From assembly GCA_947490145.1 (NCBI GenBank), contig CANLGD010000004.1:29977-93976 (forward strand): a stretch of 64,000 bases of DNA, in the 5' to 3' direction. The notes beneath the pieces were generated by a model that worked only from the letters and a program-made list of their open reading frames with translations, had not been told where the DNA came from and made no database searches. This document shows, piece after piece, positions 18,515-28,570 of the stretch. This stretch comes from Flavobacteriia bacterium. GTDB lineage: Bacteria; Bacteroidota; Bacteroidia; Flavobacteriales_D; Crocinitomicaceae. The stretch's first letter is position 1, and each line of letters opens with the position of its first letter. The translations under genes and the position numbers were made by a program.

Positions 18515-20796
18515 TATTTCTATCTTTTTTTTTCTTTTCAACTTCTTCTTTTTCTCAAAGAACGAATGATTTTAAGCGAGAATCGAATGGTACTTTCGAA
18601 GAAAATATTGATATTGCGAGTAAATTAAAAGAAAAGGGAGATTATATTTCAGCTATTTATTTTTATGAAAAAGCACTAATTTCAGATTCAGAATCGGTAA
18701 ATCTTTTGTGGAATTATGCAGAGACTTTACGTTTGACCAAGGATTATTCAAAAGCTGAAAAAATGTATCAAAAAGTTTTTGATAAGGAAGAAACAGAATT
18801 GTACATAAGAAGTATTTTATATTTAGGATTAATGCAGAAGCAAAATGGTCATTACGCTGATGCAATCGAGTCTTTTAAAATCGCAAAGAAAAAATATGCG
18901 AACGATAAAAGTGGCTATTTGTATTTAAAATCCAAACAAGAATTAGAATCAAATTTGTGGGCAAAAAAAGCAATAAAAGACACTGCTAAATTAGAAGTTT
19001 TAAAACTGCCGCCGTCAGTAAATACAGTAGATTCCGAATTTGGACATAGCTTTTACAATGATATGCTATATTTCTCCGCATTGAAAGCAGATTCTTCAAG
19101 CCGAGTAGATGAGATTTATGCAAAAAAATATAAAAATGAAATTTATAAAATTAATTTAAATTCTAAGGATGAAATTATTGAACAAGATGAACTCAATCCA
19201 GAACAATTTCATGCGGGTAATGGAACTTTTTCACTTGATAAAAAACGATTTTACTATAGTTTATGCAAGGAAAATGAAGCAAATTTGAATTGTAAAATAA
19301 TGGTCGCTTATTATGTTAATGGAAAAATGAAATCAATTGATACCTTGGGTGAAATCATAAATGAAAGTGATGCAAATACTACTATGCCGCATATTGCGAA
19401 GTTTGATAATAACGAAGTCTTATTTTTTGCCTCAGATAGAATAGGTTCTAAAGGTGGTTTAGATATTTTTTATTCCTATATCAAAAATGGTAATCAGTTT
19501 TCAAAACCAATTTCAGTGGAAATTGTAAATACACCAGATAATGAACTTAGTCCTTTTTTCGATTCGCTGTCAAAAACTCTTTATTTTTCTTCTTCTTGGC
19601 ATTATGGTTTTGGTGGTTACGATATTTTTTCATCAAATTTTGATGGAAATAAATTTCAAAAATCCGAAAATTTAGGTCTTCCAATTAATAGTCAAGCGAA
19701 TGAATTGTATTATTTTAAGAATAACGAAGAGTACTATTTTTCAACAAATAGGCTAGGGGTGACCTTTTCAAATAATCCAACTTGTTGTTCAGATATTTAT
19801 TCATATTCAATTCCAAAACCAAGTGCTGACACTAATTTACTTGCAAATAATTTGGAAATTAAGGATAAAGAAATTAAAATAACCTTTGAGGAATTGAACA
19901 AAAAACTTCCTGTTACTTTATATTTTCACAACGATATTCCTAATCCAAATTCAAACGATACAACTTCCAAGATAAACTACATTAAGACTTACAATGATTA
20001 TACAAGCATGATTTCTCAGTATAAGAGAGAATATTCTAAAGGTTTAATTGATAAAAAGGCAATTGATGCGCAAGAAGATATCGAAAGTTTTTTTACAGAA
20101 TTTGTAGAGCAAGGAGTGAAAGATTTAGAACTTTTTCGAGATTTATTATTCAAAGAATTGGAAAAAGGAAATTCAATCAATCTTACTGTGAAAGGTTTTG
20201 CAAGTCCTTTAGCGAAAAATGACTACAATGTTAATTTGACCAAAAGAAGAATTGCTTCATTGAAAAATTATTTGGGAGAATATGATAAAGGTAAATTTTT
20301 GCCTTACATAAAAAACTCACATTCGTCTGGTACAAAGCTAACTTTTCAGGAGGTTCCTTTTGGTGAATATACAGCTGATAAGTTAATAAGTGATAATCCA
20401 CAAGATAAGAAAAATTCTATTTATTCTCGAATTGCAGCTTTAGAGCGAAAAATCGAAATTCAAAGTGTATCGTTTATTCAAGTTGATAGTGCTAATTACC
20501 TCGTTACAAATAATCAGGTTAGAGATTTAGGAAAAATTGATCAAACGACAAAATATGAAGTCAGTTTTAATATTAATAATATTGGCCCCAAGCCTTTAGA
20601 AATTGATAAAATTGATATTCCTTGTTCTTGCAACACGGCAGAAGTTTCAAAAAATAAATTTGAAATAAATGAAAATGGAACTGTTAAAGTAAGTTTTGAT
20701 CCAAAGGGTTATTCGGGAAAAATTGTAAAATCAGTTTATATTTATGTAAAAGGAAGTAAAGAACCTTTACGGTTAGTTTTGACAGGCGAAATTTAA
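18496..20796 (+). CDS. TPR-PD40-OmpA-like-DUF1573 envelope protein
   Basis: A 766-residue exported protein with signal peptide SFFFFSTSSFSQ. It has TPR-like repeats at about residues 25-150 and WD40-like PD40 beta-propeller repeats at about 180-430 (for example LYFSSSWHYGFGGYDIFSS). An OmpA-like peptidoglycan-binding region lies near 555-650 (VKGFASPLAKNDYNVNLTKRR), and a DUF1573-type Ig-like domain near 680-766 has the PCSCNT motif. PorE and related T9SS proteins share the TPR-PD40-OmpA order and anchor the system to peptidoglycan. The added DUF1573 is unusual. It overlaps the PorP/SprF gene by 19 bp. Confidence 0.75.
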   Translation: MPRIYLIFLSFFFFSTSSFSQRTNDFKRESNGTFEENIDIASKLKEKGDYISAIYFYEKALISDSESVNLLWNYAETLRLTKDYSKAEKMYQKVFDKEETELYIRSILYLGLMQKQNGHYADAIESFKIAKKKYANDKSGYLYLKSKQELESNLWAKKAIKDTAKLEVLKLPPSVNTVDSEFGHSFYNDMLYFSALKADSSSRVDEIYAKKYKNEIYKINLNSKDEIIEQDELNPEQFHAGNGTFSLDKKRFYYSLCKENEANLNCKIMVAYYVNGKMKSIDTLGEIINESDANTTMPHIAKFDNNEVLFFASDRIGSKGGLDIFYSYIKNGNQFSKPISVEIVNTPDNELSPFFDSLSKTLYFSSSWHYGFGGYDIFSSNFDGNKFQKSENLGLPINSQANELYYFKNNEEYYFSTNRLGVTFSNNPTCCSDIYSYSIPKPSADTNLLANNLEIKDKEIKITFEELNKKLPVTLYFHNDIPNPNSNDTTSKINYIKTYNDYTSMISQYKREYSKGLIDKKAIDAQEDIESFFTEFVEQGVKDLELFRDLLFKELEKGNSINLTVKGFASPLAKNDYNVNLTKRRIASLKNYLGEYDKGKFLPYIKNSHSSGTKLTFQEVPFGEYTADKLISDNPQDKKNSIYSRIAALERKIEIQSVSFIQVDSANYLVTNNQVRDLGKIDQTTKYEVSFNINNIGPKPLEIDKIDIPCSCNTAEVSKNKFEINENGTVKVSFDPKGYSGKIVKSVYIYVKGSKEPLRLVLTGEI

Positions 20797-20808
20797 TTCT
20801 TTTATTTG

Positions 20809-20816
20809 TACTTTTG
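20809..20816 (+). promoter_or_regulatory. -7 box TACTTTTG before the acyltransferase-like gene
   Basis: An exact TAnnTTTG match 19 bases ahead of the ATG at 20836. The nearest TTG is 27 bp upstream, which is too far, so only the -7 element is supported. Confidence 0.4.
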
Positions 20817-20835
20817 ACCAACGATTAACGAAATT

Positions 20836-22239
20836 ATGGAGAAAACAAAAAGAATTCTTTTTCTTGATTTAATGCGTGTTCTTGCATTGTTTATGATGAT
20901 TCAAGGTCATACAACTTATGATTTTTTAGATTTAGAAATAAGAGATGGTGATTCTTATGGCATTAAACTTTGGACAAGTTTTAGAGGTTACACAGCTCCG
21001 TTTTTCATGATGGTTTCTGGTGCAGTTTTTACTTATTTAATGTTATCTCAAGAAAAATCTGACGGTTCAAATCCTCGGGTTAAGGCCGGAATTAATAGAA
21101 TTGTGACCCTTTTATTTTGGGGATATATGTTAAATTTTCCAATATATGTAATTGGTAAAATTTTCACTGAAGATGGACTAAGACAATTTTTAGATGTAGG
21201 TATTGGCGAAACTTTTTTTACAATATTTTGGATTTCTACTTCTTTATTTTTATTTAAAACACTGTCAGCAGAGAAAGATGCTAAGAGACAAAAATTAATT
21301 CGTAAAATTTTTCGTGAAGGAGCTTTAAAACATGCAAGGTATCGCGACGCACTTTTTAATAAAAAGTTTTTTCAACAAGAAGAATTAAAAAGTCGTTTGA
21401 TGACTTCTGTTTTTTATGGAATATTAATCAGTATTCCTTATTTAATTATATCAAATTTATTAGGTTTGGATGAGATTCAGCGCGCATTAAGAGTAGATGT
21501 TTTACACATTATTGCTATTGGGTTGCTAACAATAATGTTATCTTATTTTATTTCTAGACATGTACGTTGGATTATGTCAACATTGATGTTTGCGCTGGTA
21601 TTATTGATCGTTTCCCTATTTCCAATTTTGCACAATGTTGATCTGAATGAATTGCCAATTTTTGTTGCTCCGTATCTGAATGATTTTGAAACTAAATCAA
21701 TGTTTCCTTTAACTCCCTGGTTGGCCTATATTTTTGCGGGCTCACTATTAGGTATTTGGCTTTCTTATGAAGTTAAACGTGCAAATTTTGAAAAGTTAAT
21801 TGGTTTTAAATTAGCTTTTTTAGGCTTAACATTTATTTTACTATCTGAAATTGGTGATGTTTTTGAAATTTCATATTATGGTAAAAGTTACTTTTGGCAT
21901 GATAGTCCAAATTTAATTTATCACCGTTTTGGAATTGTCCTCTCTGTTGGTTCAGTAATGGCTTTTTTAAGCCTTGTAGTGAAAGATTTACCAGTTTTCA
22001 TGAAACAGATGAGTAGGAATACTTTGTGGCTGTATGTGGGGCATTTAATAATTATTTATCAGATTGTAAAACCAATTATTGGTTATCAAACGCGATTTTC
22101 AGTTCCCTTTACCTTGGTATGTATCTTAACGATGTTTCTATTGATGTATTTTCAAACTAGGATTATTATTTTCATTCAAGGTAAAGGAGGATATATCGCT
22201 TACATTAAAAGTTTAAAGACATTTAAGAGAGAAAAATGA
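20836..22239 (+). CDS. Polytopic acyltransferase-like membrane protein (DUF1624/HGSNAT-like)
   Basis: A 467-residue integral membrane protein with about ten helices. The start, FLDLMRVLALFMMIQGHTTYD, matches the conserved opening of the heparan-alpha-glucosaminide N-acetyltransferase-like/DUF1624 group; the D-x-x-R and M-x-x-G-H elements are seen. FRGYTAPFFMMVSG in helix 2 is also typical. A long charged cytoplasmic loop lies near residues 145-195. These proteins probably transfer acetyl groups across the membrane to glycans. The substrate is unknown and the gene stands alone. Confidence 0.7.
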   Translation: MEKTKRILFLDLMRVLALFMMIQGHTTYDFLDLEIRDGDSYGIKLWTSFRGYTAPFFMMVSGAVFTYLMLSQEKSDGSNPRVKAGINRIVTLLFWGYMLNFPIYVIGKIFTEDGLRQFLDVGIGETFFTIFWISTSLFLFKTLSAEKDAKRQKLIRKIFREGALKHARYRDALFNKKFFQQEELKSRLMTSVFYGILISIPYLIISNLLGLDEIQRALRVDVLHIIAIGLLTIMLSYFISRHVRWIMSTLMFALVLLIVSLFPILHNVDLNELPIFVAPYLNDFETKSMFPLTPWLAYIFAGSLLGIWLSYEVKRANFEKLIGFKLAFLGLTFILLSEIGDVFEISYYGKSYFWHDSPNLIYHRFGIVLSVGSVMAFLSLVVKDLPVFMKQMSRNTLWLYVGHLIIIYQIVKPIIGYQTRFSVPFTLVCILTMFLLMYFQTRIIIFIQGKGGYIAYIKSLKTFKREK

Positions 22240-22275
22240 AAAGTGAAGAATTAAAGTTGCCAGTAAATTATTAAC

Positions 22276-22677
22276 TCATAATTCAGAATTCAAAATTTTC
22301 GCAGCAACTTCTTCTAATTCCTGCGTTGATAATTTCATTTTTTCATTTGCGAAGTTCATGTCATTCAAACTGTTGATTGGAATTAAATGAATATGGGCAT
22401 GAGGAACTTCTAATCCAATAACTGTAAGACCAATTTTTTTGCAGGGATAAGCCTTTATTATTTTTTTGGAAACCTCTTTTGAGAAAATAATCATTTTTTC
22501 TAGTATCTCGTCTTCTAAGTCAAATATGTAATCAACTTCAACTTTTGGAATAACTAATACATGTCCTTTTACCAAAGGTTGAATATCTAAAAAGGCCAAA
22601 AAATCCTCATTTTCTGCAATTTTGTAACATGGAATCTCTCCTTTAATTATTTTTGAAAATATGGTTTCGATAATCAT
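22276..22677 (-). CDS. HIT family nucleotide-binding protein
   Basis: A 133-residue histidine-triad protein. The catalytic motif H-x-H-x-H is visible in EVPHAHIHLIP (about residues 92-102), with the earlier KGHVLVIPK strand. HIT proteins hydrolyse or bind AMP derivatives such as aminoacyl-adenylates. It begins 12 bp after greA on the same strand, a pairing seen repeatedly in Bacteroidota, so the two are probably co-transcribed. The physiological substrate is not known. Confidence 0.9.
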   Translation of the reverse strand: MIIETIFSKIIKGEIPCYKIAENEDFLAFLDIQPLVKGHVLVIPKVEVDYIFDLEDEILEKMIIFSKEVSKKIIKAYPCKKIGLTVIGLEVPHAHIHLIPINSLNDMNFANEKMKLSTQELEEVAAKILNSEL

Positions 22678-22689
22678 TGTTAATAGAAT

Positions 22690-23190
22690 TTATCTTGAAA
22701 TATTTACAATTTCAAATTGCATGATACCATTTGGAGTGTTAATTTCAGCTACTTCTCCTACTTTTTTTCCCAACAAACCTTTCCCAATTGGAGACTCAAT
22801 AGATATTTTTTTGGCTTTTAAATCAGCTTCATTTTCAGCAACAAGCATGTATTCAACTTCCATTCCATTTGAAATATTTTGTATTTTAACCTTTGATAAA
22901 ATAAAAACTTTAGAAGTATCGATCATAGAATCATCAATTAAGCGAGCATTAGATAAAATTGCTTCTAATTTACCTATTTTCATCTCCAGTAGACCTTGAG
23001 CTTCTTTCGCTGCGTCATATTCCGCATTTTCTGATAAATCACCCTTATCTCTTGCTTCAGCTATTTGATCAGAAATTGCAGGTCTTTGAACCGTTTTCAT
23101 TTCATGCAAATCATTTTTCAATTTTTTTAGTCCTTCTTCTGTATAATAGGTTGCTTGATTTAAGGCTGATTTTTCTTTTGGTGCTTTCAT
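22690..23190 (-). CDS. greA: Transcription elongation factor GreA
   Basis: Rescues backtracked RNA polymerase by stimulating transcript cleavage. It is 166 residues with an N-terminal coiled coil carrying the acidic tip (ARDKGDLSENAEYDAAKE, with the D and E residues that reach the polymerase active site) and a C-terminal FKBP-like domain (SPIGKGLLGKKVGE). It has a good promoter and is followed by the HIT gene. Confidence 0.95.
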   Translation of the reverse strand: MKAPKEKSALNQATYYTEEGLKKLKNDLHEMKTVQRPAISDQIAEARDKGDLSENAEYDAAKEAQGLLEMKIGKLEAILSNARLIDDSMIDTSKVFILSKVKIQNISNGMEVEYMLVAENEADLKAKKISIESPIGKGLLGKKVGEVAEINTPNGIMQFEIVNISR

Positions 23191-23242
23191 AGTGATATTT
23201 ATTAAACAAAAACAAGAGAGCCAAATTGACCCTCTTGCATTG

Positions 23243-23275
23243 CAAAGATATGTGAAAATTATTATTTTATTGCAA
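23243..23275 (-). promoter_or_regulatory. greA promoter
   Basis: The minus strand shows TTG (23275-23273), a 22-bp spacer and TATCTTTG (23250-23243). It lies partly inside the 3' end of the PorV-like gene. The leader that follows carries a 6-bp hairpin (caagag/ctcttg, 23213-23237). Confidence 0.6.
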
Positions 23276-24317
23276 TTGTTACTCCTGCAGTATGAATGTA
23301 TCCAAATGGACCGGCCAATCTTACAGAATATTCAATTCCTAATGGATTTTTAGTTTTTCCTGATAGTACATCAACTGAGAAACCAGCAGTTAATCCTGTT
23401 AATGCATTTGTTCTATTTTCTATCGAAAATAAATTTTTCTCATAAACATAACCAGCTCTTATATTAAATGCAGCTTTTTCCTTTGTTACGTTATAATCTA
23501 AACCTAATCTGTATTGATCTGTAGAAAAAGAATTAGCTGTAAATCCTAACATTGCAACTAGTTTTGATGATTCAGAAAAAATGAAATCATAAGATGCTCC
23601 AATGTTTAACAAGGAAGGCATTTCAAATTGTTGAGAACGTTGTTCCAATGTTGCAATTCCCCCAGTTGATACATAATTGATTTGATTAGCTAATCCATCA
23701 CCTTTGTATTTCATTGTTGGTCCAACATTTTTTAGAGCAATTCCGAATTTAATATGATCTTTTTCTCCTGTAACGTATCTTATGCCAGCATCTATTGCAA
23801 CACCTTTAGAACTTAGATTCGCAATACTTTCTGATATAACTTTGAAGTTGATACCACCTGAAATTGAGTTAGAGAATTTTTTTGCATAGCCTACGTTCAC
23901 AATATTCACACGTGGCACAAAAACTCCAATTCCTCCTTCTGGTAAAGCAACTGTTGTGACATCAATTTCACCGAAATTCATTGATTGAACACTAACAGCA
24001 AAAACACTACTTTCTGATATTCTTTGTGAGAAACCTGCGGAATAGAATTTTATATTTGCCATTCCTAGCCAGTTTGACATATTAAATTTAATTTGAGTTT
24101 TGTCAGCTAATGCTAATCCCGCAATATTAGTATATTGAGCTTCTAGTCCTATTGTATTTGCAAATCCAGCATCCGCTGAACCAGTGCTTCTTGCCCAGGG
24201 ATTTACCATTAGTTGAGACGCACCTGCAGAACCTACTCTGTCTTCATTTCCAGCTTGGATATATGAACTTAAAACAAAAGTTCCAATTACTGCTGTTGTT
24301 TTTAATATTCTTTTCAT
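23262..24317 (-). CDS. PorV/PorQ family outer-membrane protein
   Basis: A 351-residue FadL-like beta-barrel with signal peptide (VIGTFVLSSYIQAG). The mature start (AGASQLMVNPWARSTGSADAG, followed by a segment about Ile-Ala-Gly) is the PorV/PorQ/UPF0164 hallmark. PorV shuttles T9SS cargo to the attachment complex and PorQ relates to sorting; this copy is probably a cargo-specific paralog, since it is the third gene of an operon with a T9SS cargo. It starts 22 bp after the cargo gene. Confidence 0.8.
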   Translation of the reverse strand: MKRILKTTAVIGTFVLSSYIQAGNEDRVGSAGASQLMVNPWARSTGSADAGFANTIGLEAQYTNIAGLALADKTQIKFNMSNWLGMANIKFYSAGFSQRISESSVFAVSVQSMNFGEIDVTTVALPEGGIGVFVPRVNIVNVGYAKKFSNSISGGINFKVISESIANLSSKGVAIDAGIRYVTGEKDHIKFGIALKNVGPTMKYKGDGLANQINYVSTGGIATLEQRSQQFEMPSLLNIGASYDFIFSESSKLVAMLGFTANSFSTDQYRLGLDYNVTKEKAAFNIRAGYVYEKNLFSIENRTNALTGLTAGFSVDVLSGKTKNPLGIEYSVRLAGPFGYIHTAGVTIAIK

Positions 24318-24339
24318 TTTTTGATGTTTTTCTATGAAA

Positions 24340-27300
24340 TTAAATATTTTCTAAATCAATTTGTCTTACGCCTCCAAAGAATTTTATTATTCTTTCTCCT
24401 GCATCTGGAACTTCAACGTGAATCAAATATACACCACTTGCAATGGGAACATTTTTCGAGTTTTTCATATCCCAATCCAAAGACGTTATTGGACTATCTT
24501 TTTTGAAAGTTCTAATTAATTTTCCACTTATGTTGTAGATTTTGATTGTACAAACATCTGGTAAATTAGTTATTTTAACTCGTGTATCAAGTCTTGAACG
24601 CTCGTATTCAGAGAATGCATAATATGGATTTGGCACTACATTTATTAAGTCCAAAGCTTCTTTTAATTTATCCGCATTACTAACTTGAGTTGAAATGGCA
24701 TCCATTGCCCAGGAATACATTGGTTTTCCTCCATTTCTTCCTGAAGCTATAAAGTCATTATACTCTTTGTTAATTCTTACTCTGATTTTGACATCAGTTG
24801 ATAAAACTGTTTGTTGAGCTGTTAACATTGGATTAGCCACCCATGTTAAATTATTGAAGAGATCAGTGTATGAAGCATTTGTTGCCGTTAAATATTTATC
24901 ATATACCCAATTATTTACACCATCGTAGTAAGGACAATTTTTTGTATTGTCTGTTTCACCTTTCATGTTGTACCCAAAAACATAGATAACATGCTGACCA
25001 CCAAACAATGGATTTCCAACATTATCAGTAAGTCTTGAGCTCGGATTCCATTTCATGTCTGAACCATTTTCACCACCTAAGAATGAATTTTCTCCAAAAG
25101 CCATGTGTAAACGCATACCAGTCTCCAGATCAATCGCATATCCTGGGAACCATCCCATTCCTTTGGTACCTGTTCCATCATTTTGGCCTTCCTTATTAAC
25201 GCTGAATGACTTTCTTAAAGTACCAGCTTCAGCTTGGCCCACATTTAATTCTGTTGTTCGTCCAAGTTCAATTACAGCACATCTTGTCCATTTTGATTTA
25301 TCTGATGTTAATACAATATCGATACTTGGAGCTCTAGATATACTATTACCCTTTCTTGAAGCCGTAATACCAGTATAAGTTGAAGGGTATGCAAGTGGAT
25401 GGAAATCTGCCATGTACCCCGTTAATCGGTATGGCGCGATTCCTCCATTGAGTAATTTAGCATATGATTTATCCTTATCTCTTCCAATTTCATCTGAATA
25501 ATAACCTGGAAAGTTTATGTCCTTTGGTAAACCAGTTGTATCATCACCAGGTTTATAATCGCCACTTAAAATCCAGTTTGTTGGATAAAATCCATCATTA
25601 TCTTGAACAAATGACAACCAAGGTTTGGAAGAATCAGCGAATTCAATTGTTGCCTCAATTGGTGAAGTATATCGCTCATTTTCTGGACCAGAACCACTTG
25701 CAGCAGATCCTACAAATGAATATTGGTCTTGAAAAATTTGTACTGATATTCCCCACTCGGGAATTATCTGCTCGTTTGATGCACTAATTGTTTTATCAGA
25801 TTTTACTGAATCTAACAGATTACCCCCTTCTTTATCATATCTGTAAACAACCCAACTAGCAGTATCTGTTCCAGCGTAATTTTTATTTTCATTTAAATTA
25901 GTAGCAGAAATAGCGCTTACATAATCAACAAACTTACATTCAAAATATCCGGAAACAACATTTAATGGATCAACTACTTTTACGTTTAGTGGAGAATTTC
26001 CATTTGCATAAGTAGGGTTTTCCATGTAGCCATTTGCTACAATAAAATCAATAGATGATTGAACCAAATCAATTGCGTTATTTCCATTTCCTCTTCCATC
26101 TAATCGTGTTATCTCTGGTGAAGAACCATAAGAGATTAATTGATTTGTACCTCCTAATTCTGGCATAGGATTGTGAGGTATTGCAGGAACCGATACAATA
26201 GAACCTCCATCATAATTATTTCGTGAAGAAACGTAAGGTCTCTTTTGACCCTCTAATTTAGTTGGATCATTTGGATCATATTCAGCATAGTTATTATAAC
26301 CATAAGCTACTGAAATGTAGTAATATGTTTTGTGATTTACTAAACGTCTTGTACCTTGAGCGAATTGATCTTCTGTGATACTGAAACTGTGACGAATTCC
26401 TTTATTTTCTCCATCCACTTTTTCTGTAGGAACTGAGAAACCTAAATCCTCATCAAATACAAAATTTACTAATTTCGATACTTCATTTTTTATATCACAC
26501 TGAGCTACTAAACGAGCCTTTGTAATATCATTAATGTCTGAAACTGATGCAGCATCATCAACCATTTGGTATATTTGATAACCTTCAAATTTGTAAAGTT
26601 TGTCATAAATTACGCCATTTCCTGGATCAACAATATTGATTTTATCCTCTTCTTGATATTCTTCATTGTAATTATTTGATCCATTTGGATTACTTAACAT
26701 AAGAACAAGTTCATTTTCTAATTCTTGTATCGTTAATTTTGGAGCACTTGGTGGATCAAAGATCTTAAAACAATTATCAAATAGGGCTTGTGCTTTTGTA
26801 TCAGCTCTTTTTAAAGATCGAACTGAAGCATACAAATCACCCTCTAAACTTCTTGCATAAACAACTCCAACTGTAATATTATTAACAGCTCCTGGTTTTA
26901 ATGTAAATGGACCGGCAGCTTGAACAAATCTTCTATCACCAACTGGGTTATTGTTAGTCTGTTCTGACCAGTTGAATCCTAGATCTATCCCGTTTGTTCC
27001 CCAATGAAGAGTATCTGAATCATCTGGGAATGCATATCTTGTTGGTGTAGTTGTACTTCCAGCGCTTCCTGGATATCCAGTACCTCCGTAAACAATTAAA
27101 TCCCCAAATCTCCATAAACCGCTCATGTAATTATAGAACTGGGCAGCAGTTGAAGGATCATTTTGAGTTGCAGCAGCTCCACCTGTAAAATAGGTAAATC
27201 CTTTCATTCCAAAACGTTCATTATCAATTATGTTATCACCATAACCAATACCTAAACCACTATATACGATTCCTTTTTGATTTATTGCTTCCGCAACAGT

Positions 27301-28551
27301 AGGAATAACTGTTTGAATAACTCCATTTACAGTATCTAAATGCGGTCCAGGATTATCTAAACCATCAGCATCTTGATATGGACCTTCAAAAAAGTCAATT
27401 CCAATAGCCGGTGGATTTACTCCAAATCCAATTTTTCCTGCAGCTGACTGGTCATCTAAATCACCATTAAAGCAATACCCTAATCCTCTTGTAACATCAC
27501 AACCCACATAATCATCATTAAAACCACCTAAATCTGTATCAACATATTGCGCAAAATAGGTATCTTGCAAAGTTTGTGTACCTCTGTTGATTAATTCGTA
27601 ATTATAGAAAGTCATTCTATTAATTTCATCATCAGTAGTAAAAGCAAATGCTTGTGCTCTAATTTCCATTCCAATGGGATCACCTCCAGTTTCAGTATGG
27701 ATATTTCCTTTATCGTTAAAAACCCACCAATTGGTTTCATCACCAAATAATGAGATTCTTCGATCAGACCCACAAGATATATCATCTCTTCCTAAAATAT
27801 CATCAAACCAAGGATGATCTCCTTCGTTTGGGTCATAAATTCCATTATCATCTCTATCGTAAAAAGGAGCTAAATAATAATCTTGACCTTTGGAAATATC
27901 GCCATGCGCTGGCCAACTTTGAATTCTATTCATCGTTTCAGAGCTTGGATCAACAACATCATCACAACCTTCTTTTCCAGGGATATTACTACACTCCCAC
28001 CAAACATTAAATTGAATTACTTCTGATTTTGTAATGGTGAAGAATTTGTCATAGGCTAAACATTCATCAGAATTAATATTTGCTTCGCCAAAATCTCTTC
28101 TAACGTTATCACCAACAGGATTTCTTGGATCAAAATTTCCTGAACCTGCTGTCACTGTTAATGGTCCTGTCCAAAAATCAACCCCAGCGCGATATAATTG
28201 TGCAGCTAATTTTAATTGTCCGTTCACATCAGTTCCACCCATCCATAATGCGCCTGCAAAAATTGAAGTTGGATTAGGATTTCCAGCATCAAGTGACTTA
28301 GGAACCTCATAACCCGCAATATTATTTGATCTATCGTAAAATAAAATCCCTCCTGGTTCAATTATTGCTCGGACATCATTAAACTGCATTCTTAGTTTTT
28401 CTGTTGAAGGTGCACATCCTGTTTTATTTACTTGCGCATTTGAAGGCTTTCCTTTCCCTACCTCTTTTCCAAAATTATGGTTATAAGCCATAAGATTATT
28501 CGTTAGCAAGAAACTTGCTAAAAGGAAAATTATTTTTTTCGACTTTTTCAT
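24340..28551 (-). CDS. 1,403-residue secreted protein with T9SS type A-like C-terminal domain
   Basis: A signal peptide (FLLASFLLTNNLMA) precedes a very large, Gly/Asn/Asp/Tyr-rich exported region with repeated calcium-site-like Asp/Asn runs such as DRDDNGIYDPNEGDH. The last ~95 residues (INVVPNPYYAFSEYE, then YNISGKLIRTF, SGVYLIHVEV) match the T9SS type A C-terminal sorting domain. No catalytic domain is recognised. It lies 19 bp after the TonB receptor and 22 bp before the PorV-like gene, so receptor, cargo and barrel are one operon. It may bind a nutrient or partner at the cell surface. Confidence 0.8.
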   Translation of the reverse strand: MKKSKKIIFLLASFLLTNNLMAYNHNFGKEVGKGKPSNAQVNKTGCAPSTEKLRMQFNDVRAIIEPGGILFYDRSNNIAGYEVPKSLDAGNPNPTSIFAGALWMGGTDVNGQLKLAAQLYRAGVDFWTGPLTVTAGSGNFDPRNPVGDNVRRDFGEANINSDECLAYDKFFTITKSEVIQFNVWWECSNIPGKEGCDDVVDPSSETMNRIQSWPAHGDISKGQDYYLAPFYDRDDNGIYDPNEGDHPWFDDILGRDDISCGSDRRISLFGDETNWWVFNDKGNIHTETGGDPIGMEIRAQAFAFTTDDEINRMTFYNYELINRGTQTLQDTYFAQYVDTDLGGFNDDYVGCDVTRGLGYCFNGDLDDQSAAGKIGFGVNPPAIGIDFFEGPYQDADGLDNPGPHLDTVNGVIQTVIPTVAEAINQKGIVYSGLGIGYGDNIIDNERFGMKGFTYFTGGAAATQNDPSTAAQFYNYMSGLWRFGDLIVYGGTGYPGSAGSTTTPTRYAFPDDSDTLHWGTNGIDLGFNWSEQTNNNPVGDRRFVQAAGPFTLKPGAVNNITVGVVYARSLEGDLYASVRSLKRADTKAQALFDNCFKIFDPPSAPKLTIQELENELVLMLSNPNGSNNYNEEYQEEDKINIVDPGNGVIYDKLYKFEGYQIYQMVDDAASVSDINDITKARLVAQCDIKNEVSKLVNFVFDEDLGFSVPTEKVDGENKGIRHSFSITEDQFAQGTRRLVNHKTYYYISVAYGYNNYAEYDPNDPTKLEGQKRPYVSSRNNYDGGSIVSVPAIPHNPMPELGGTNQLISYGSSPEITRLDGRGNGNNAIDLVQSSIDFIVANGYMENPTYANGNSPLNVKVVDPLNVVSGYFECKFVDYVSAISATNLNENKNYAGTDTASWVVYRYDKEGGNLLDSVKSDKTISASNEQIIPEWGISVQIFQDQYSFVGSAASGSGPENERYTSPIEATIEFADSSKPWLSFVQDNDGFYPTNWILSGDYKPGDDTTGLPKDINFPGYYSDEIGRDKDKSYAKLLNGGIAPYRLTGYMADFHPLAYPSTYTGITASRKGNSISRAPSIDIVLTSDKSKWTRCAVIELGRTTELNVGQAEAGTLRKSFSVNKEGQNDGTGTKGMGWFPGYAIDLETGMRLHMAFGENSFLGGENGSDMKWNPSSRLTDNVGNPLFGGQHVIYVFGYNMKGETDNTKNCPYYDGVNNWVYDKYLTATNASYTDLFNNLTWVANPMLTAQQTVLSTDVKIRVRINKEYNDFIASGRNGGKPMYSWAMDAISTQVSNADKLKEALDLINVVPNPYYAFSEYERSRLDTRVKITNLPDVCTIKIYNISGKLIRTFKKDSPITSLDWDMKNSKNVPIASGVYLIHVEVPDAGERIIKFFGGVRQIDLENI

Positions 28552-28570
28552 TTTCTTTTTAATTTATTAA

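Noticed and set aside
22661..22999. 112-codon plus ORF opposite greA
   Set aside because: Antisense to greA, whose protein is unambiguous.
25055..25378. 107-codon plus-strand ORF within the T9SS cargo gene
   Set aside because: Antisense shadow of a long gene whose protein is clearly real.
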